NCBI GenBank assembly: GCA_903878265.1
Contig: CAIRHD010000074.1
Location: forward strand, 1-42,897
Direction: 5' to 3'
Source of the DNA: an uncultured Bacteroidales bacterium
GTDB lineage: Bacteria > Bacteroidota > Bacteroidia > Bacteroidales > UBA4417
Length of the DNA stretch: 42,897 nt
Both the position numbers and the translations under genes were made by a program. The notes beneath the pieces are model-generated. The model saw nothing but the letters and a program-made list of their open reading frames with translations, was not told the origin of the DNA and did no database searches. Each line of letters opens with the position of its first letter. The first letter of the stretch is position 1. Shown in pieces: positions 7,924-17,743 of this stretch.

Positions 7924-9384
7924 ATGAAAAAAACACATTCAATATTACTGGTAGTAATAACAGCAGTGTTTATCTATTGTTCCACCGCTCAAGCCCAAAA
8001 TGTAGTAACTTCAGGCACTACCATGAAGATTGCATCCGGAACTAAGTTAGTCTCAACACTGGACTTTACAGTTAACAATAGTGGCAATTTAATAGTAGAT
8101 GGCTCACTGATATTGAAACAGAACTTTACCAACCAGAATGCATCAAGTAATCTGAGTAGCGGTACTCTTGAATTCTCTGGATCGGCTGCACAAAGCATTG
8201 CAGGACAAAACCAAATTGGCAGCTTGGCAGTAAACAACAGTGCGGGGCTTGACATCAACGGAAACACAACGCTGAATACGGGTCTTATACTGCAAAGCGG
8301 ACTAATCAGGTTAGGCTCCAACAACCTTTCTTTGGGCAACACCGCTACTGTTACAGGCACTCCATCAGCTTCCAGCATGGTGGTTGCAACTGGAACGGGC
8401 GAATTACGCAAATGCTATTCAGGTGTAGGAAGTTTTCTGTATCCTGTTGGCGACAATACGGGTACTGCCGAATATTCACCAGTGATTTTAAACTTTACAG
8501 GAGGCTCTTTTGGCGTTGGCAATTATGCAAGTGTGAGGCTTGCTAATTCTGCCTACTCAGGTTCATCTGCCAATTACCTGAACCGTTACTGGTTGCTTTC
8601 GCAAAGTGGTATTGCTTCGCCGCAGTACAATGCCATGTTCCAGTATTCAGCAGCAGATGTTGTTGGTGATGAAAGCACAATCAGTTGTCTCCAGGTGGAA
8701 CCTTCGCCAATTGTTGCTTATGCCTTGGCCAACCCCTCGCTTCATCAACTCACAGCTACAGGATTGTCAAGCTTCGGGACATTTGCTGGCATGTTCTACA
8801 ACAACAATAATAAAGTATTGAGTTTGAACCTTTATCTGGAAGGACTCTATGCAGGTAATGGTTTGATGAATAAAGCAAGGAATGCCACTTCCGAACAGTT
8901 TGCAGGCAGCATTGCCGACAAGCTAACTATCGAACTTCACCCAAGTTCAAATTATAGCAGCATTGCTTTCTCGGATAACAATGTCAGCCTGCTTTGCAAT
9001 GGTTCGGCAGATATAAACATTCCTGCCGCACAAAACGGCTCATATTACATTACTGTCAAACACCGTAACAGTATAGCCATCACAAGCAAACTTCCTGTTT
9101 CGTTCACCGGAAACTCAATCAGTTATGCCTTTGATGCAGCCACAAAAGCTTTTGGGAACAACCTCAAGTCGATGGGTGATGGATACTTTACCTTATACAG
9201 CGGCGATGCCAATCAGGATGGTTATGTTGATACTTCAGATTTGATCATTTTAGGTAACCAGTCAACTTCCATGTCAACAGGATATCTCTCAACAGATTTG
9301 AATGGCGATGGTGTGGTTGATGCTCTCGACCTGATATTGTACGACAATAATTCATCCATGTTTGTAACGGCTATTTTACCATAG
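7924..9384 (+). CDS. Secreted protein with C-terminal dockerin-like double Ca-binding loop
   Basis: Likely start at 7924 (MKKTHSILLVVITAVFIYCSTAQAQ); end has GDANQDGYVDTSDLIILGN...DLNGDGVVDALDLILYDNN; beta-helix-like N-terminal half (SGTTMKIASGTKLVST...). Confidence 0.85.
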   Translation: MKKTHSILLVVITAVFIYCSTAQAQNVVTSGTTMKIASGTKLVSTLDFTVNNSGNLIVDGSLILKQNFTNQNASSNLSSGTLEFSGSAAQSIAGQNQIGSLAVNNSAGLDINGNTTLNTGLILQSGLIRLGSNNLSLGNTATVTGTPSASSMVVATGTGELRKCYSGVGSFLYPVGDNTGTAEYSPVILNFTGGSFGVGNYASVRLANSAYSGSSANYLNRYWLLSQSGIASPQYNAMFQYSAADVVGDESTISCLQVEPSPIVAYALANPSLHQLTATGLSSFGTFAGMFYNNNNKVLSLNLYLEGLYAGNGLMNKARNATSEQFAGSIADKLTIELHPSSNYSSIAFSDNNVSLLCNGSADINIPAAQNGSYYITVKHRNSIAITSKLPVSFTGNSISYAFDAATKAFGNNLKSMGDGYFTLYSGDANQDGYVDTSDLIILGNQSTSMSTGYLSTDLNGDGVVDALDLILYDNNSSMFVTAILP

Positions 9385-9616
9385 ATTCCAGTTAATTGAT
9401 GGCTTGGTAAACCATACCAAATTATTTTGCCATCTTTAGTAACAAGTGATAATCCATGTAGTGAAAGATTAATAAAAATGCAATTTGCCAAAATGAAACA
9501 GTAATTGCATGCACAACTTTAGCCTACTTTCAACAATGCCAATAATTCAAAACATTTTTAGCCGGAATTGGGGTTATACATCAGATAGAATCACAATGCC
9601 ATAAAAACATAAAACA

Positions 9617-12568
9617 ATGAAACAAATATATTTATTCATCCTGTTTTTCCTGATTGGTTACGCATTGATGGCCCAGGTATCTATCTGTACCGATGGCAGT
9701 GCTGCCGACAATTCCACTTTGCTTGAAGTGAAATCTAAGGCAAAGGGGTTTCTGCCTCCTCGCATGACCCGTGCCGAGCTGAACACCATCAGCCTCCCGG
9801 TTGATGGACTGGTAGCATTCTGTACCGACTGTAATTCAAATGGAACAGGAGCATTGGTAGTATATAAAGGCGGAACCTGGCTATTACTCAGCCCTAACTG
9901 TGTTACTCCTTTTGCACCTGTAGCCGCTACGCACACTCCATCACCCACACAAATAGTCTGGAATTGGAACGCGGTGACAGGAGCGGCAGGTTACAAATGG
10001 AATACTGTGAATGACTATGCCTCAGCAACCGAAATGGGTACTACCACTTCCATGACACAAACTGGGTTTAATTGCAACACTGCATATACAAGTTTTGTAT
10101 GGGCTTACACTGCCTGTGGCAATTCAACAGTTGATACGCTAAGGCAAACCACATCCATGTCGCCTACTGCATCTCCCGTAGCGACTACACACGCGCCTTC
10201 GGTAAACCAGATAATATGGAACTGGAATACAGTGAGCAATGCCAGTGGGTACAAATGGAACGCTTCGAACAACTATGCAACAGCAACTGATTTGGGCAAT
10301 AGTCTTTCCAAGACCGAAACTGGACTGGCCTGCAACACTTCTTATACCCGATACGTCTGGGCATATTCATCCTGCGGTGTATCTTCTCCCGTTACCATTA
10401 CACAAACTACGGTGTCCAATCCTACCACTCCCACGGCAAGTACTTCAACACCTTCACCTACTCAAATAATATGGAATTGGAATGCCGTGAGTGGAGCATC
10501 GGGGTATAAATGGAGCACTACCAATAATTATGGAACAGCAACCGATCTGGGGCTTGTAATTTCGAAGACCGAAACAGGACTAACATGCAACACTTCTTAC
10601 ACAAGATACCTATGGGCTTATACTGCTTGTGGCAGCTCAAGCGCACTAACGCTTATCCAGACAACATCACTTAACCCACCCCAAACCCCATCATCTGGTA
10701 CACATACGTTAGCAACAACGCAGATAATTTGGAACTGGAATTCGTCTATCGGTGCCACAGGGTATAAATGGAGCGACCTCAATAATTTTGCATCTGCAAC
10801 TGATATGGGTGCTGCAACCACAAAAACAGAAATAGGTTTAAGCTGCAATACTCCATATACGCGTTTTGTTTGGGCTTATAATTCCTGTGGGAATTCAACT
10901 TCGGTAACTCTTACTTCCTCCACTACATTTACGCCTGCACCTTCAACACCCACTTCTGCAACTCCTGCAACAACAATAACACAAATTGTATGGAACTGGA
11001 ATGCAGCCAGCGGTGCTACCGGCTATAAATGGAACACCACCAACAACCTGGGAACGGCTATTGAAATGGGAACATCATTAACAAAAACCGAAACAGGCCT
11101 AACTTGCAATTCGAATTATAACCGCTATGTATGGGCATATAATGAATGCGGATATTCAACCTCGGCAGCCCTTCTGGCAAGTACCAACCAAGACCCTCCG
11201 GCAACACCTTCCGCAGGTACGCATGTACCTTCGCCTACTAAAATTGTCTGGAACTGGAATACTGTTGTAAATGCAGCAGGTTACAAATGGAATACAACCA
11301 ATTCACTGGCAAGTGCCATTGATATGGGAACAGCCACCGCAAGAACAGACAGCAACTTAGTGTGTAATACCAGTTACAACAGTTATGTGTGGGCTTACAA
11401 CAATTGTGGCATATCAACACCTGTCGCACTTTCTCAAACTACTTCAATGCACCCGCCAGATTCACCATTACCTGCTACTAACATATCCACAACCAATCAG
11501 ATAACTTGGAACTGGAATGTTATTCCAGGAGTTACAGGTTACAAATGGAATTCAGTTGATGATTACGCAACAGCAACCAATATGGGCATCTCCACATCTT
11601 ATACCCAGACAGGGTTAAACTGTTATTCAAATTATTACAGTCATGTATGGGCTTATAACTCTTGCGGCGTGTCAATTTCCAGAACACTCAACTTTAGTAC
11701 AACAGCCAGCCCGCCAGCCCCGGTTGCAGGAACTCATATTGCTTCAACCAATCAGATTATTTGGAACTGGAGTGCCGTGCCTGAAGCAACAGCTTACAAA
11801 TGGAATACGGTCAACAACTTTGCTACTGCTACCAATATTGGAACTGCCACCAGCAAAACGGAAACAGGTTTGAACTGCACCACTCCTTATAACCGTTATG
11901 TTTGGGCAATCAACAATTGCGGAAATTCTTCCGTGGTTACTTTGAACCAGTCAACTGTTTCCTGTTGGGTTTGTGGCGATCCTATGACACTCACTCACAC
12001 AGTAGGTGATGTGGCACCAGTTACAAAGACTACTACTTATGGCACCGTGTCATCCACTACTATTTATGGAACCAAATGTTGGATAACAAGCAATCTGGGA
12101 TCGGATCATCAGGCAACTGCCGTTAATGATGCTACCGAACCTTCAGCAGGGTGGTACTGGCAGTTCGACCATAAACAGGGGTATAAACATGATGGCGTAA
12201 ACAGGACGCCAAATACCACATGGACTACCTGGTACACCGATAATAATGATTGGACTATGGCCAACGATCCTTGCACAATATTGCTTGGCAGCACTTGGCG
12301 CATGCCAACGAATGAAGAGTGGCAGTCGCTGGATAACTATTGGAGCAATTGGAACGACACCTGGAATTCTTCTCTTAAACTTCATGCTGCGGGGTACATT
12401 TCTTATGATGCCGCCACTCTTACCTCAACAGGTTTTCAGGGCTTTTATTGGTCAAGTACTGCCTCAACCAATAACCAAAGTTCCTATTTGTTCTTTAATT
12501 CGAATACCAGCAATATAAACACAATTCCTCGTTCAACAGGCATCCCTGTCCGATGTATTAAAGACTGA
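9617..12568 (+). CDS. Secreted repeat protein paralogous to 3992-7756: 8 tandem Cys-paired FnIII-like modules plus FISUMP domain
   Basis: 983 aa; signal peptide MKQIYLFILFFLIGYALMAQ; VSICTDGSAADNSTLLEVKSKAKGFLPPRMTRAEL; 8 modules; C-terminus KCWITSNLGSDHQATAV...STWRMPTNEEW...PVRCIKD. Confidence 0.9.
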   Translation: MKQIYLFILFFLIGYALMAQVSICTDGSAADNSTLLEVKSKAKGFLPPRMTRAELNTISLPVDGLVAFCTDCNSNGTGALVVYKGGTWLLLSPNCVTPFAPVAATHTPSPTQIVWNWNAVTGAAGYKWNTVNDYASATEMGTTTSMTQTGFNCNTAYTSFVWAYTACGNSTVDTLRQTTSMSPTASPVATTHAPSVNQIIWNWNTVSNASGYKWNASNNYATATDLGNSLSKTETGLACNTSYTRYVWAYSSCGVSSPVTITQTTVSNPTTPTASTSTPSPTQIIWNWNAVSGASGYKWSTTNNYGTATDLGLVISKTETGLTCNTSYTRYLWAYTACGSSSALTLIQTTSLNPPQTPSSGTHTLATTQIIWNWNSSIGATGYKWSDLNNFASATDMGAATTKTEIGLSCNTPYTRFVWAYNSCGNSTSVTLTSSTTFTPAPSTPTSATPATTITQIVWNWNAASGATGYKWNTTNNLGTAIEMGTSLTKTETGLTCNSNYNRYVWAYNECGYSTSAALLASTNQDPPATPSAGTHVPSPTKIVWNWNTVVNAAGYKWNTTNSLASAIDMGTATARTDSNLVCNTSYNSYVWAYNNCGISTPVALSQTTSMHPPDSPLPATNISTTNQITWNWNVIPGVTGYKWNSVDDYATATNMGISTSYTQTGLNCYSNYYSHVWAYNSCGVSISRTLNFSTTASPPAPVAGTHIASTNQIIWNWSAVPEATAYKWNTVNNFATATNIGTATSKTETGLNCTTPYNRYVWAINNCGNSSVVTLNQSTVSCWVCGDPMTLTHTVGDVAPVTKTTTYGTVSSTTIYGTKCWITSNLGSDHQATAVNDATEPSAGWYWQFDHKQGYKHDGVNRTPNTTWTTWYTDNNDWTMANDPCTILLGSTWRMPTNEEWQSLDNYWSNWNDTWNSSLKLHAAGYISYDAATLTSTGFQGFYWSSTASTNNQSSYLFFNSNTSNINTIPRSTGIPVRCIKD
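9919..11960 (+). repeat. 8 tandem protein-coding modules (~255-260 bp each) homologous to those at 4298-7150
   Basis: Manual alignment of translation. Confidence 0.88.
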
Positions 12569-13061
12569 GTTTGCCGACATGCAAAATGAAATGATAGTAT
12601 TTCGATTTGCATACAGTTTTCAAGATGGGGGCTGTAAAAAGAGAAAGGGTATGTCGGATGAAAGAAATAAGTGCAAAGGAAGAGTGTGCTGACTGGATGA
12701 ACTGCCAATAAGCAACTATGTTTACAGATCACAGTCATGAACCTTCACCGGGGAAAATCGGGAAAACCCATCAACGTGCCTAATGGTGTTTCATTCTAAA
12801 GGAAATTGCATTGAACGGAATAGGGGAAAGGGCAGTTTAAACTTTTCAGAAGTATGCCTCAGTTGGGGTACGTCTTCTTTTCAGATGCGTACCGGTAAAT
12901 TTTCTCTTCATTATCACCTGTTTGCGCTCGCCATGTTTTTTATTCGTACCGTTGTTATTCGCAACTTTAACCTTTCATTTGCCCATTACAAGCTTTTTCG
13001 AATCAAAGACAATCAATCCGTGCAAGCTTTTGGTAGTAGGATTAGTTTGGCAGTAAAATCA

Positions 13062-13089
13062 AAAAGCCTCCTGTAACGGGGTGGCTTTT
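13062..13089. terminator. Terminator-like hairpin in intergenic region
   Basis: AAAAGCC...GGCTTTT with additional CC/GG pairing. Confidence 0.45.
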
Positions 13090-13190
13090 GCTGTTTATTT
13101 GGGGCGCAACTTCAATTCGCACCCCGACTGATTGCAATGTTATTTGCTGCCATTGCCACCGAATAATCACCTTCCTTAAGCAGTCCACGT

Positions 13191-14222
13191 TTATTCGTGT
13201 TTAACAGAAACAGATTTTTTGTTTTTTTCAAGTATCCTGAATGCCTCTTTTAAACTATCGGCTATTGGTATAAATGCATAGTCGAAATTGGCTTGGAATT
13301 TTTCCGACGAATAGAGCGATTTCGCCATGGCTGCCCTTACATTTTCGCGGGTAAGCAGCGGCTTTGTCCCCGAAAGGCGGCTACGCCATTCATCTAACCA
13401 GGCAATTGTTGATAGTATTTTTGGGTTAATGGCAATATGGGGATGAGGTTTCCCAAGTATATCGGCTGCTTTGGCAAAAAAATCTTTAAGCGGCAAATTT
13501 TCGGAATTGAGCACAAACCGTTCGCCTTTAATATTGCTTTCCATCAACAAAACCATTGCCTTTACCACATCGCGCACATCTACATAACCGTTTATTCCCG
13601 GCATGTAGAACGGGAGGAAATTCCTTATGCCATGAAATAATTGGTTTGTGGCTTTTCGGTGGCATCCCGCACCAATTATTACCGAAGGGTTTACGATAAC
13701 GGCATCCAAACCTTCCTCAATCCCACGCCAAACTTCGCGCTCGCCACCATATTTGCTTATAGCATAGCCACTATTGAGTTTCGAGGTTTTCCATTTGGCA
13801 TTTTCATCGATCATTTCGCCTTTTTCGGCTTGGCCAAGCGAAGCAATGGAACTAACATAACAGAGTTTCTTTACCCCGTTTTCGAGGCAGGCATTTACCA
13901 CATTTGCTGTCCCTTCTACATTTATGGCAAGCATTTCTTTCAAATTTTGAGGGTCGAACGAAATTAGGGCTGCACAGTGGTAAACATAATGTACACCTTC
14001 CATAGCTTGTTGGAGCGAAAAAGCATCGATCACATCGCCCTCAACCCATTCAATGTTCCCATTGCGATTGTTGTCGTCAGGTGGCAGGCAATCGAAAAGT
14101 TTCTGCACATCATACTGTTTCTTGCTAGGGCGCAACAAAGCCCTGACCTTACGGCCTTTTCGCGTAAGCTCATGCAAAAGATAGGTCCCGACCAAACCCG
14201 TGCCTCCGGTAACAAGTATCAT
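13191..14222 (-). CDS. NAD-dependent epimerase/dehydratase (extended SDR)
   Basis: MILVTGGTGLVGTYLLHELTRKG Rossmann motif; YHCAA, INVEGTANVVNAC, SGYAISKYGGEREVWR (YxxxK), NPSVIIG. Confidence 0.92.
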   Translation of the reverse strand: MILVTGGTGLVGTYLLHELTRKGRKVRALLRPSKKQYDVQKLFDCLPPDDNNRNGNIEWVEGDVIDAFSLQQAMEGVHYVYHCAALISFDPQNLKEMLAINVEGTANVVNACLENGVKKLCYVSSIASLGQAEKGEMIDENAKWKTSKLNSGYAISKYGGEREVWRGIEEGLDAVIVNPSVIIGAGCHRKATNQLFHGIRNFLPFYMPGINGYVDVRDVVKAMVLLMESNIKGERFVLNSENLPLKDFFAKAADILGKPHPHIAINPKILSTIAWLDEWRSRLSGTKPLLTRENVRAAMAKSLYSSEKFQANFDYAFIPIADSLKEAFRILEKNKKSVSVKHE

Positions 14223-14427
14223 GCTGCAAAACTATGAATTTTTTGTTCGGTTGGCACACAAACCTGAGATAGGGGCGAATATTCATTCCCTGAATATGGT
14301 TCTATCTTGATGAAATTCCTATTTTCGGCTTTCCCAACTGGCGACTTGAAATCCGAATTGGTCATATACATAGCAAAGCACAGCCAATCAAATGTTTTGT
14401 TAACTTTGCCGCCAAATACCGTTTTTT

Positions 14428-15705
14428 ATGAATTTTGTTGAAGAACTGCGCTGGCGTGGCATGATACACGATGTGATGCCTGGTACCGCCGAGCAACTTG
14501 AGAAAGAAATGTCAACAGCATACGTTGGAATTGACCCTACCGCCGACTCGCTGCATATCGGGCATTTAGTTTCAATAATGATGTTGAAACACTTTCAATT
14601 ATCCGGCCATAAACCGCTTGCTTTGGTTGGAGGTGCTACCGGAATGATTGGCGACCCATCGGGGAAAAGCGAGGAACGCAACCTCTTGAGCGAGGAATTG
14701 CTTCGCCATAACCAGGAATGTATAAAAGAACAATTGTTGAAATTCTTGGATTTCGACACAAGTAAGCCGAACCATGCCGAAATTGTGAACAACTACGATT
14801 GGATGAAGGAATTTTCATTCCTTGGTTTTCTAAGGGAAGTTGGCAAACATCTCACTGTTAATTATATGATGTCGAAAGATTCGGTTAAAAAGCGTCTCGA
14901 AACCGGGATTTCGTTTACCGAATTCACGTATCAACTTGTGCAGGGATACGATTTTCTTCATCTTTACGATAACAAGAACTGTAAGCTCCAAATGGGCGGA
15001 AGCGACCAATGGGGAAATATTACCACAGGAACAGAACTTATACGCCGGAAATCGGGTGGCGAAGCTTTTGCACTTACCTGTCCGCTGATTACAAAAGCTG
15101 ACGGTGGTAAGTTTGGTAAAACTGAAAAAGGCAATATCTGGCTTGACCCCGAGAAAACTTCGCCTTATGCTTTTTACCAGTTCTGGCTCAATTGCAGCGA
15201 TGAGGATTCCAAGAAATACATCCGCATTTTTACGCTTTTCAACCAGCAGGAAATTGAGGCACTGGAACTTGAGCAGGAAACTGCGCCACATTTGCGCGTA
15301 CTGCAAAAGGCACTTGCAAAAGATTTGACATTACGGGTGCATGGTTTGGATGAATTCGATCAGGCCGTAAAAGCATCCGATATTTTGTTTGGCAAAGGCA
15401 CTACCGAAACCTTGCGAACTCTCGATGAAAAAACCCTTTTGGGGGTTTTTGAAGGCGTTCCGCAATGCGAAATTCTCCGTACAGAACTTGAAACAGGGAT
15501 TGGAATGGTTGATTTCCTGTCGGAAAAAACCGGGATTTTCCCGTCCAAAGGCGAAGCCCGACGGATGTTAAAAGAAGGTGGCGTTCAGGTAAACAAAGAA
15601 AAAGCAATCGAAGATTCTACGGTTACCCCATCGTTTTTACTCAACAACAGCTATATACTGGTACAAAAGGGGAAAAAGAACTACTTTTTGGTTAAAGTGG
15701 TTTAG
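14428..15705 (+). CDS. tyrS: Tyrosyl-tRNA synthetase
   Basis: [59 protein letters not shown] motifs, C-terminal S4-like domain. Confidence 0.97.
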   Translation: MNFVEELRWRGMIHDVMPGTAEQLEKEMSTAYVGIDPTADSLHIGHLVSIMMLKHFQLSGHKPLALVGGATGMIGDPSGKSEERNLLSEELLRHNQECIKEQLLKFLDFDTSKPNHAEIVNNYDWMKEFSFLGFLREVGKHLTVNYMMSKDSVKKRLETGISFTEFTYQLVQGYDFLHLYDNKNCKLQMGGSDQWGNITTGTELIRRKSGGEAFALTCPLITKADGGKFGKTEKGNIWLDPEKTSPYAFYQFWLNCSDEDSKKYIRIFTLFNQQEIEALELEQETAPHLRVLQKALAKDLTLRVHGLDEFDQAVKASDILFGKGTTETLRTLDEKTLLGVFEGVPQCEILRTELETGIGMVDFLSEKTGIFPSKGEARRMLKEGGVQVNKEKAIEDSTVTPSFLLNNSYILVQKGKKNYFLVKVV

Positions 15706-15738
15706 TTTTCGCTTAATCCGATTTTTTGATTTTACTGG

Positions 15739-15776
15739 TCCGGAAACGACTTTTTGTTGTTTCCGGATTTTTGTTT
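15739..15776 (+). terminator. Rho-independent terminator of tyrS
   Basis: TCCGGAAAC-gactttttgtt-GTTTCCGGA perfect 9-bp stem followed by TTTTTGTTTT. Confidence 0.88.
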
Positions 15777-15898
15777 TATAAGTTTATTTTTTTTCCTTGT
15801 AGGGGTAACACCTCTTTCAAGTGTCTATATAGATAAGAAATGATTTCTAATTGCCCCCCTTAAGAAATCATCGTATATTTTTCATAAAATCGAAAACC

Positions 15899-17452
15899 AT
15901 GAAAAAGTATCCTCTCTTCATTTTTTGTATGATTGCTATGGTTCACATTGGCAACGCACAAACCGTTGTAAGTATTTTACCTGCCTCCGGAATAAGCGGC
16001 GATAGGGTTGTATTGCAAATCAATACAGTAAACACACACTTTACAACCTGGACAGCCCAAAGCCTTGGTTTTCATCTTTATCAGGGTGATTTTAGCATGA
16101 TTTTTACTAATATTGAAGAAGTTGTGAACGATACTGCAATTAAACTTCGGTTTCATCTTTGCCACGATCATCCTTTGGGAAACTACGATTTTACATTGTG
16201 GTGTCCGACGGGAGTAACAGTAAATAACAACCTTTTTCAGGTATTATCCGACCCAACCCCGCCAAATATTATTCAGCTTACAACCGATAGCACATCTGCC
16301 GGCACTGCTTTCTCCACCTACATTGTTACTGAAAACACTGATTTTTCTTTTTATCCTTCCAATTATTCCTATATAGTGCATCAGGGCGATACCATTACAG
16401 CATTTAGCGTTCAATATTGGCAACCATGGAATACACTTGTGAGATTTGTGTTGCCTTTTGGCACTTCGGCCGGGTTTTACGATGTATATCTTTATAATTC
16501 TTTGGATGGAACCATGAAGCTTGAAAATGGGCTTCAGGTAACTGAAAACCCAAATGCGCCAAGCCTTATTTCGTGCGATCCCGATACGGTTGTGCAAGGA
16601 GGTACCGTTGAATTGTACCTAACCGGAAACCACACCAACTTTTCTTTTTTCACCTCATGGCAAGATATTCAGGTGAGCCTCCGCAAATCGGACGATTCCA
16701 CGGTTGTAAGCGGGGAATATAATTATACCACCACTTATGGTCTAAGCCCTGCTGTTGTGAGGGCAACCATGGCATTAAATTACTTGCTGCCGCCCGGCAA
16801 ATATGACATTATTACCCACGATCCACTTTGTGGCACAATGGTTTTGGCCGAAGGGATTACCATTTTGGAAGGCCCTGCCCCACCGTCGGTTGCAAGACTT
16901 TCACCCAATATGCTTTTTGCTAAAGACAGTCTTTTGAATTTGAACCTGGGACAATTTATTTTGGTTTCGGGAATAAACACATATTTCAATTCCTGTGCAT
17001 ATATCTATATTACGAATGGAGCCTATTATTCACGCTTGAATTACTGGCATTATTATTCCAATACAAGTTTCGATTTCTTTTTGTACGATATTTATAAAAT
17101 GCCTCCCGGGTGGTACGATTTCCATTTTGGCAATTGGAACGAAAACCTGGTTCTTACGAACGCCTTCCATATTGATAACCCGACAGTTGGTATTCAGGAA
17201 GTTGAGAAAAGCACTATGAATATTTACCCTAACCCTTGTACAGGGAAAGCCACACTTGCACTTAATAGCAATTCATGTGAAGTGTTTGAAATTTTCGTAA
17301 CCAATTTGGCGGGACAGCTTGTAAAAAAATTGAAAGCCAATGTGTTGGAAAGCGAAATCACACTTGACCTAATCGGCCAGCCGAAAGGGATTTATTTTGT
17401 AAAAACTGCGTCAGAAAAAAGGGTGAGTGTCCAGAAACTGATCATAAGGTAG
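15899..17452 (+). CDS. Secreted protein with about four IPT/TIG-like repeats and T9SS C-terminal sorting domain
   Basis: Start likely 15899 (MKKYPLFIFCMIAMVHIGNAQ); repeated ILPASGISGDRVVLQI.TVNTHF / PDTVVQGGTVELYLTGNHTNF; C-terminus MNIYPNPCTGKATLAL...GIYFVKTASEKRVSVQKLIIR. Confidence 0.85.
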   Translation: MKKYPLFIFCMIAMVHIGNAQTVVSILPASGISGDRVVLQINTVNTHFTTWTAQSLGFHLYQGDFSMIFTNIEEVVNDTAIKLRFHLCHDHPLGNYDFTLWCPTGVTVNNNLFQVLSDPTPPNIIQLTTDSTSAGTAFSTYIVTENTDFSFYPSNYSYIVHQGDTITAFSVQYWQPWNTLVRFVLPFGTSAGFYDVYLYNSLDGTMKLENGLQVTENPNAPSLISCDPDTVVQGGTVELYLTGNHTNFSFFTSWQDIQVSLRKSDDSTVVSGEYNYTTTYGLSPAVVRATMALNYLLPPGKYDIITHDPLCGTMVLAEGITILEGPAPPSVARLSPNMLFAKDSLLNLNLGQFILVSGINTYFNSCAYIYITNGAYYSRLNYWHYYSNTSFDFFLYDIYKMPPGWYDFHFGNWNENLVLTNAFHIDNPTVGIQEVEKSTMNIYPNPCTGKATLALNSNSCEVFEIFVTNLAGQLVKKLKANVLESEITLDLIGQPKGIYFVKTASEKRVSVQKLIIR

Positions 17453-17712
17453 AAGTGGTATTCAATGAAGGTCAAAGGTTAAAAATCAAAGGTCAAAAGT
17501 TAAAGTTAAGTCCGTTGATGGAAACGCTTTACATATAAAGCCAGAGTTAGCATTAGACTTATTTTAAAAAATTGAAATGAAGAGCAAATACTGTAGTTTT
17601 AGTTTTTTGCATTTTGCTTTTTAACCTAAATTCAGGAAAGCATATAAAATTTTATTCCAAAAGACTCACTCACTAGCACCCAATCCGCAATCTGCAATCC
17701 ACAATCCGAATT

Positions 17713-17743
17713 CCCCAATCCCTAACCCCCAATCCCTAACCCC
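17713..17743. repeat. Tandem CCCCAATCCCTAACCCC / CCCAATCCCTAACCCC duplication
   Basis: Two near-identical 16-17-mers; the same core CCCCAATCCCTAA recurs at 3967-3979. Confidence 0.85.

Noticed and set aside
12783-13076. + strand 97-aa ORF
   Set aside because: No domain, signal peptide or codon pattern I can support; treated as non-coding.
14830-15306. Minus-strand 158-aa ORF
   Set aside because: Antisense to tyrS.
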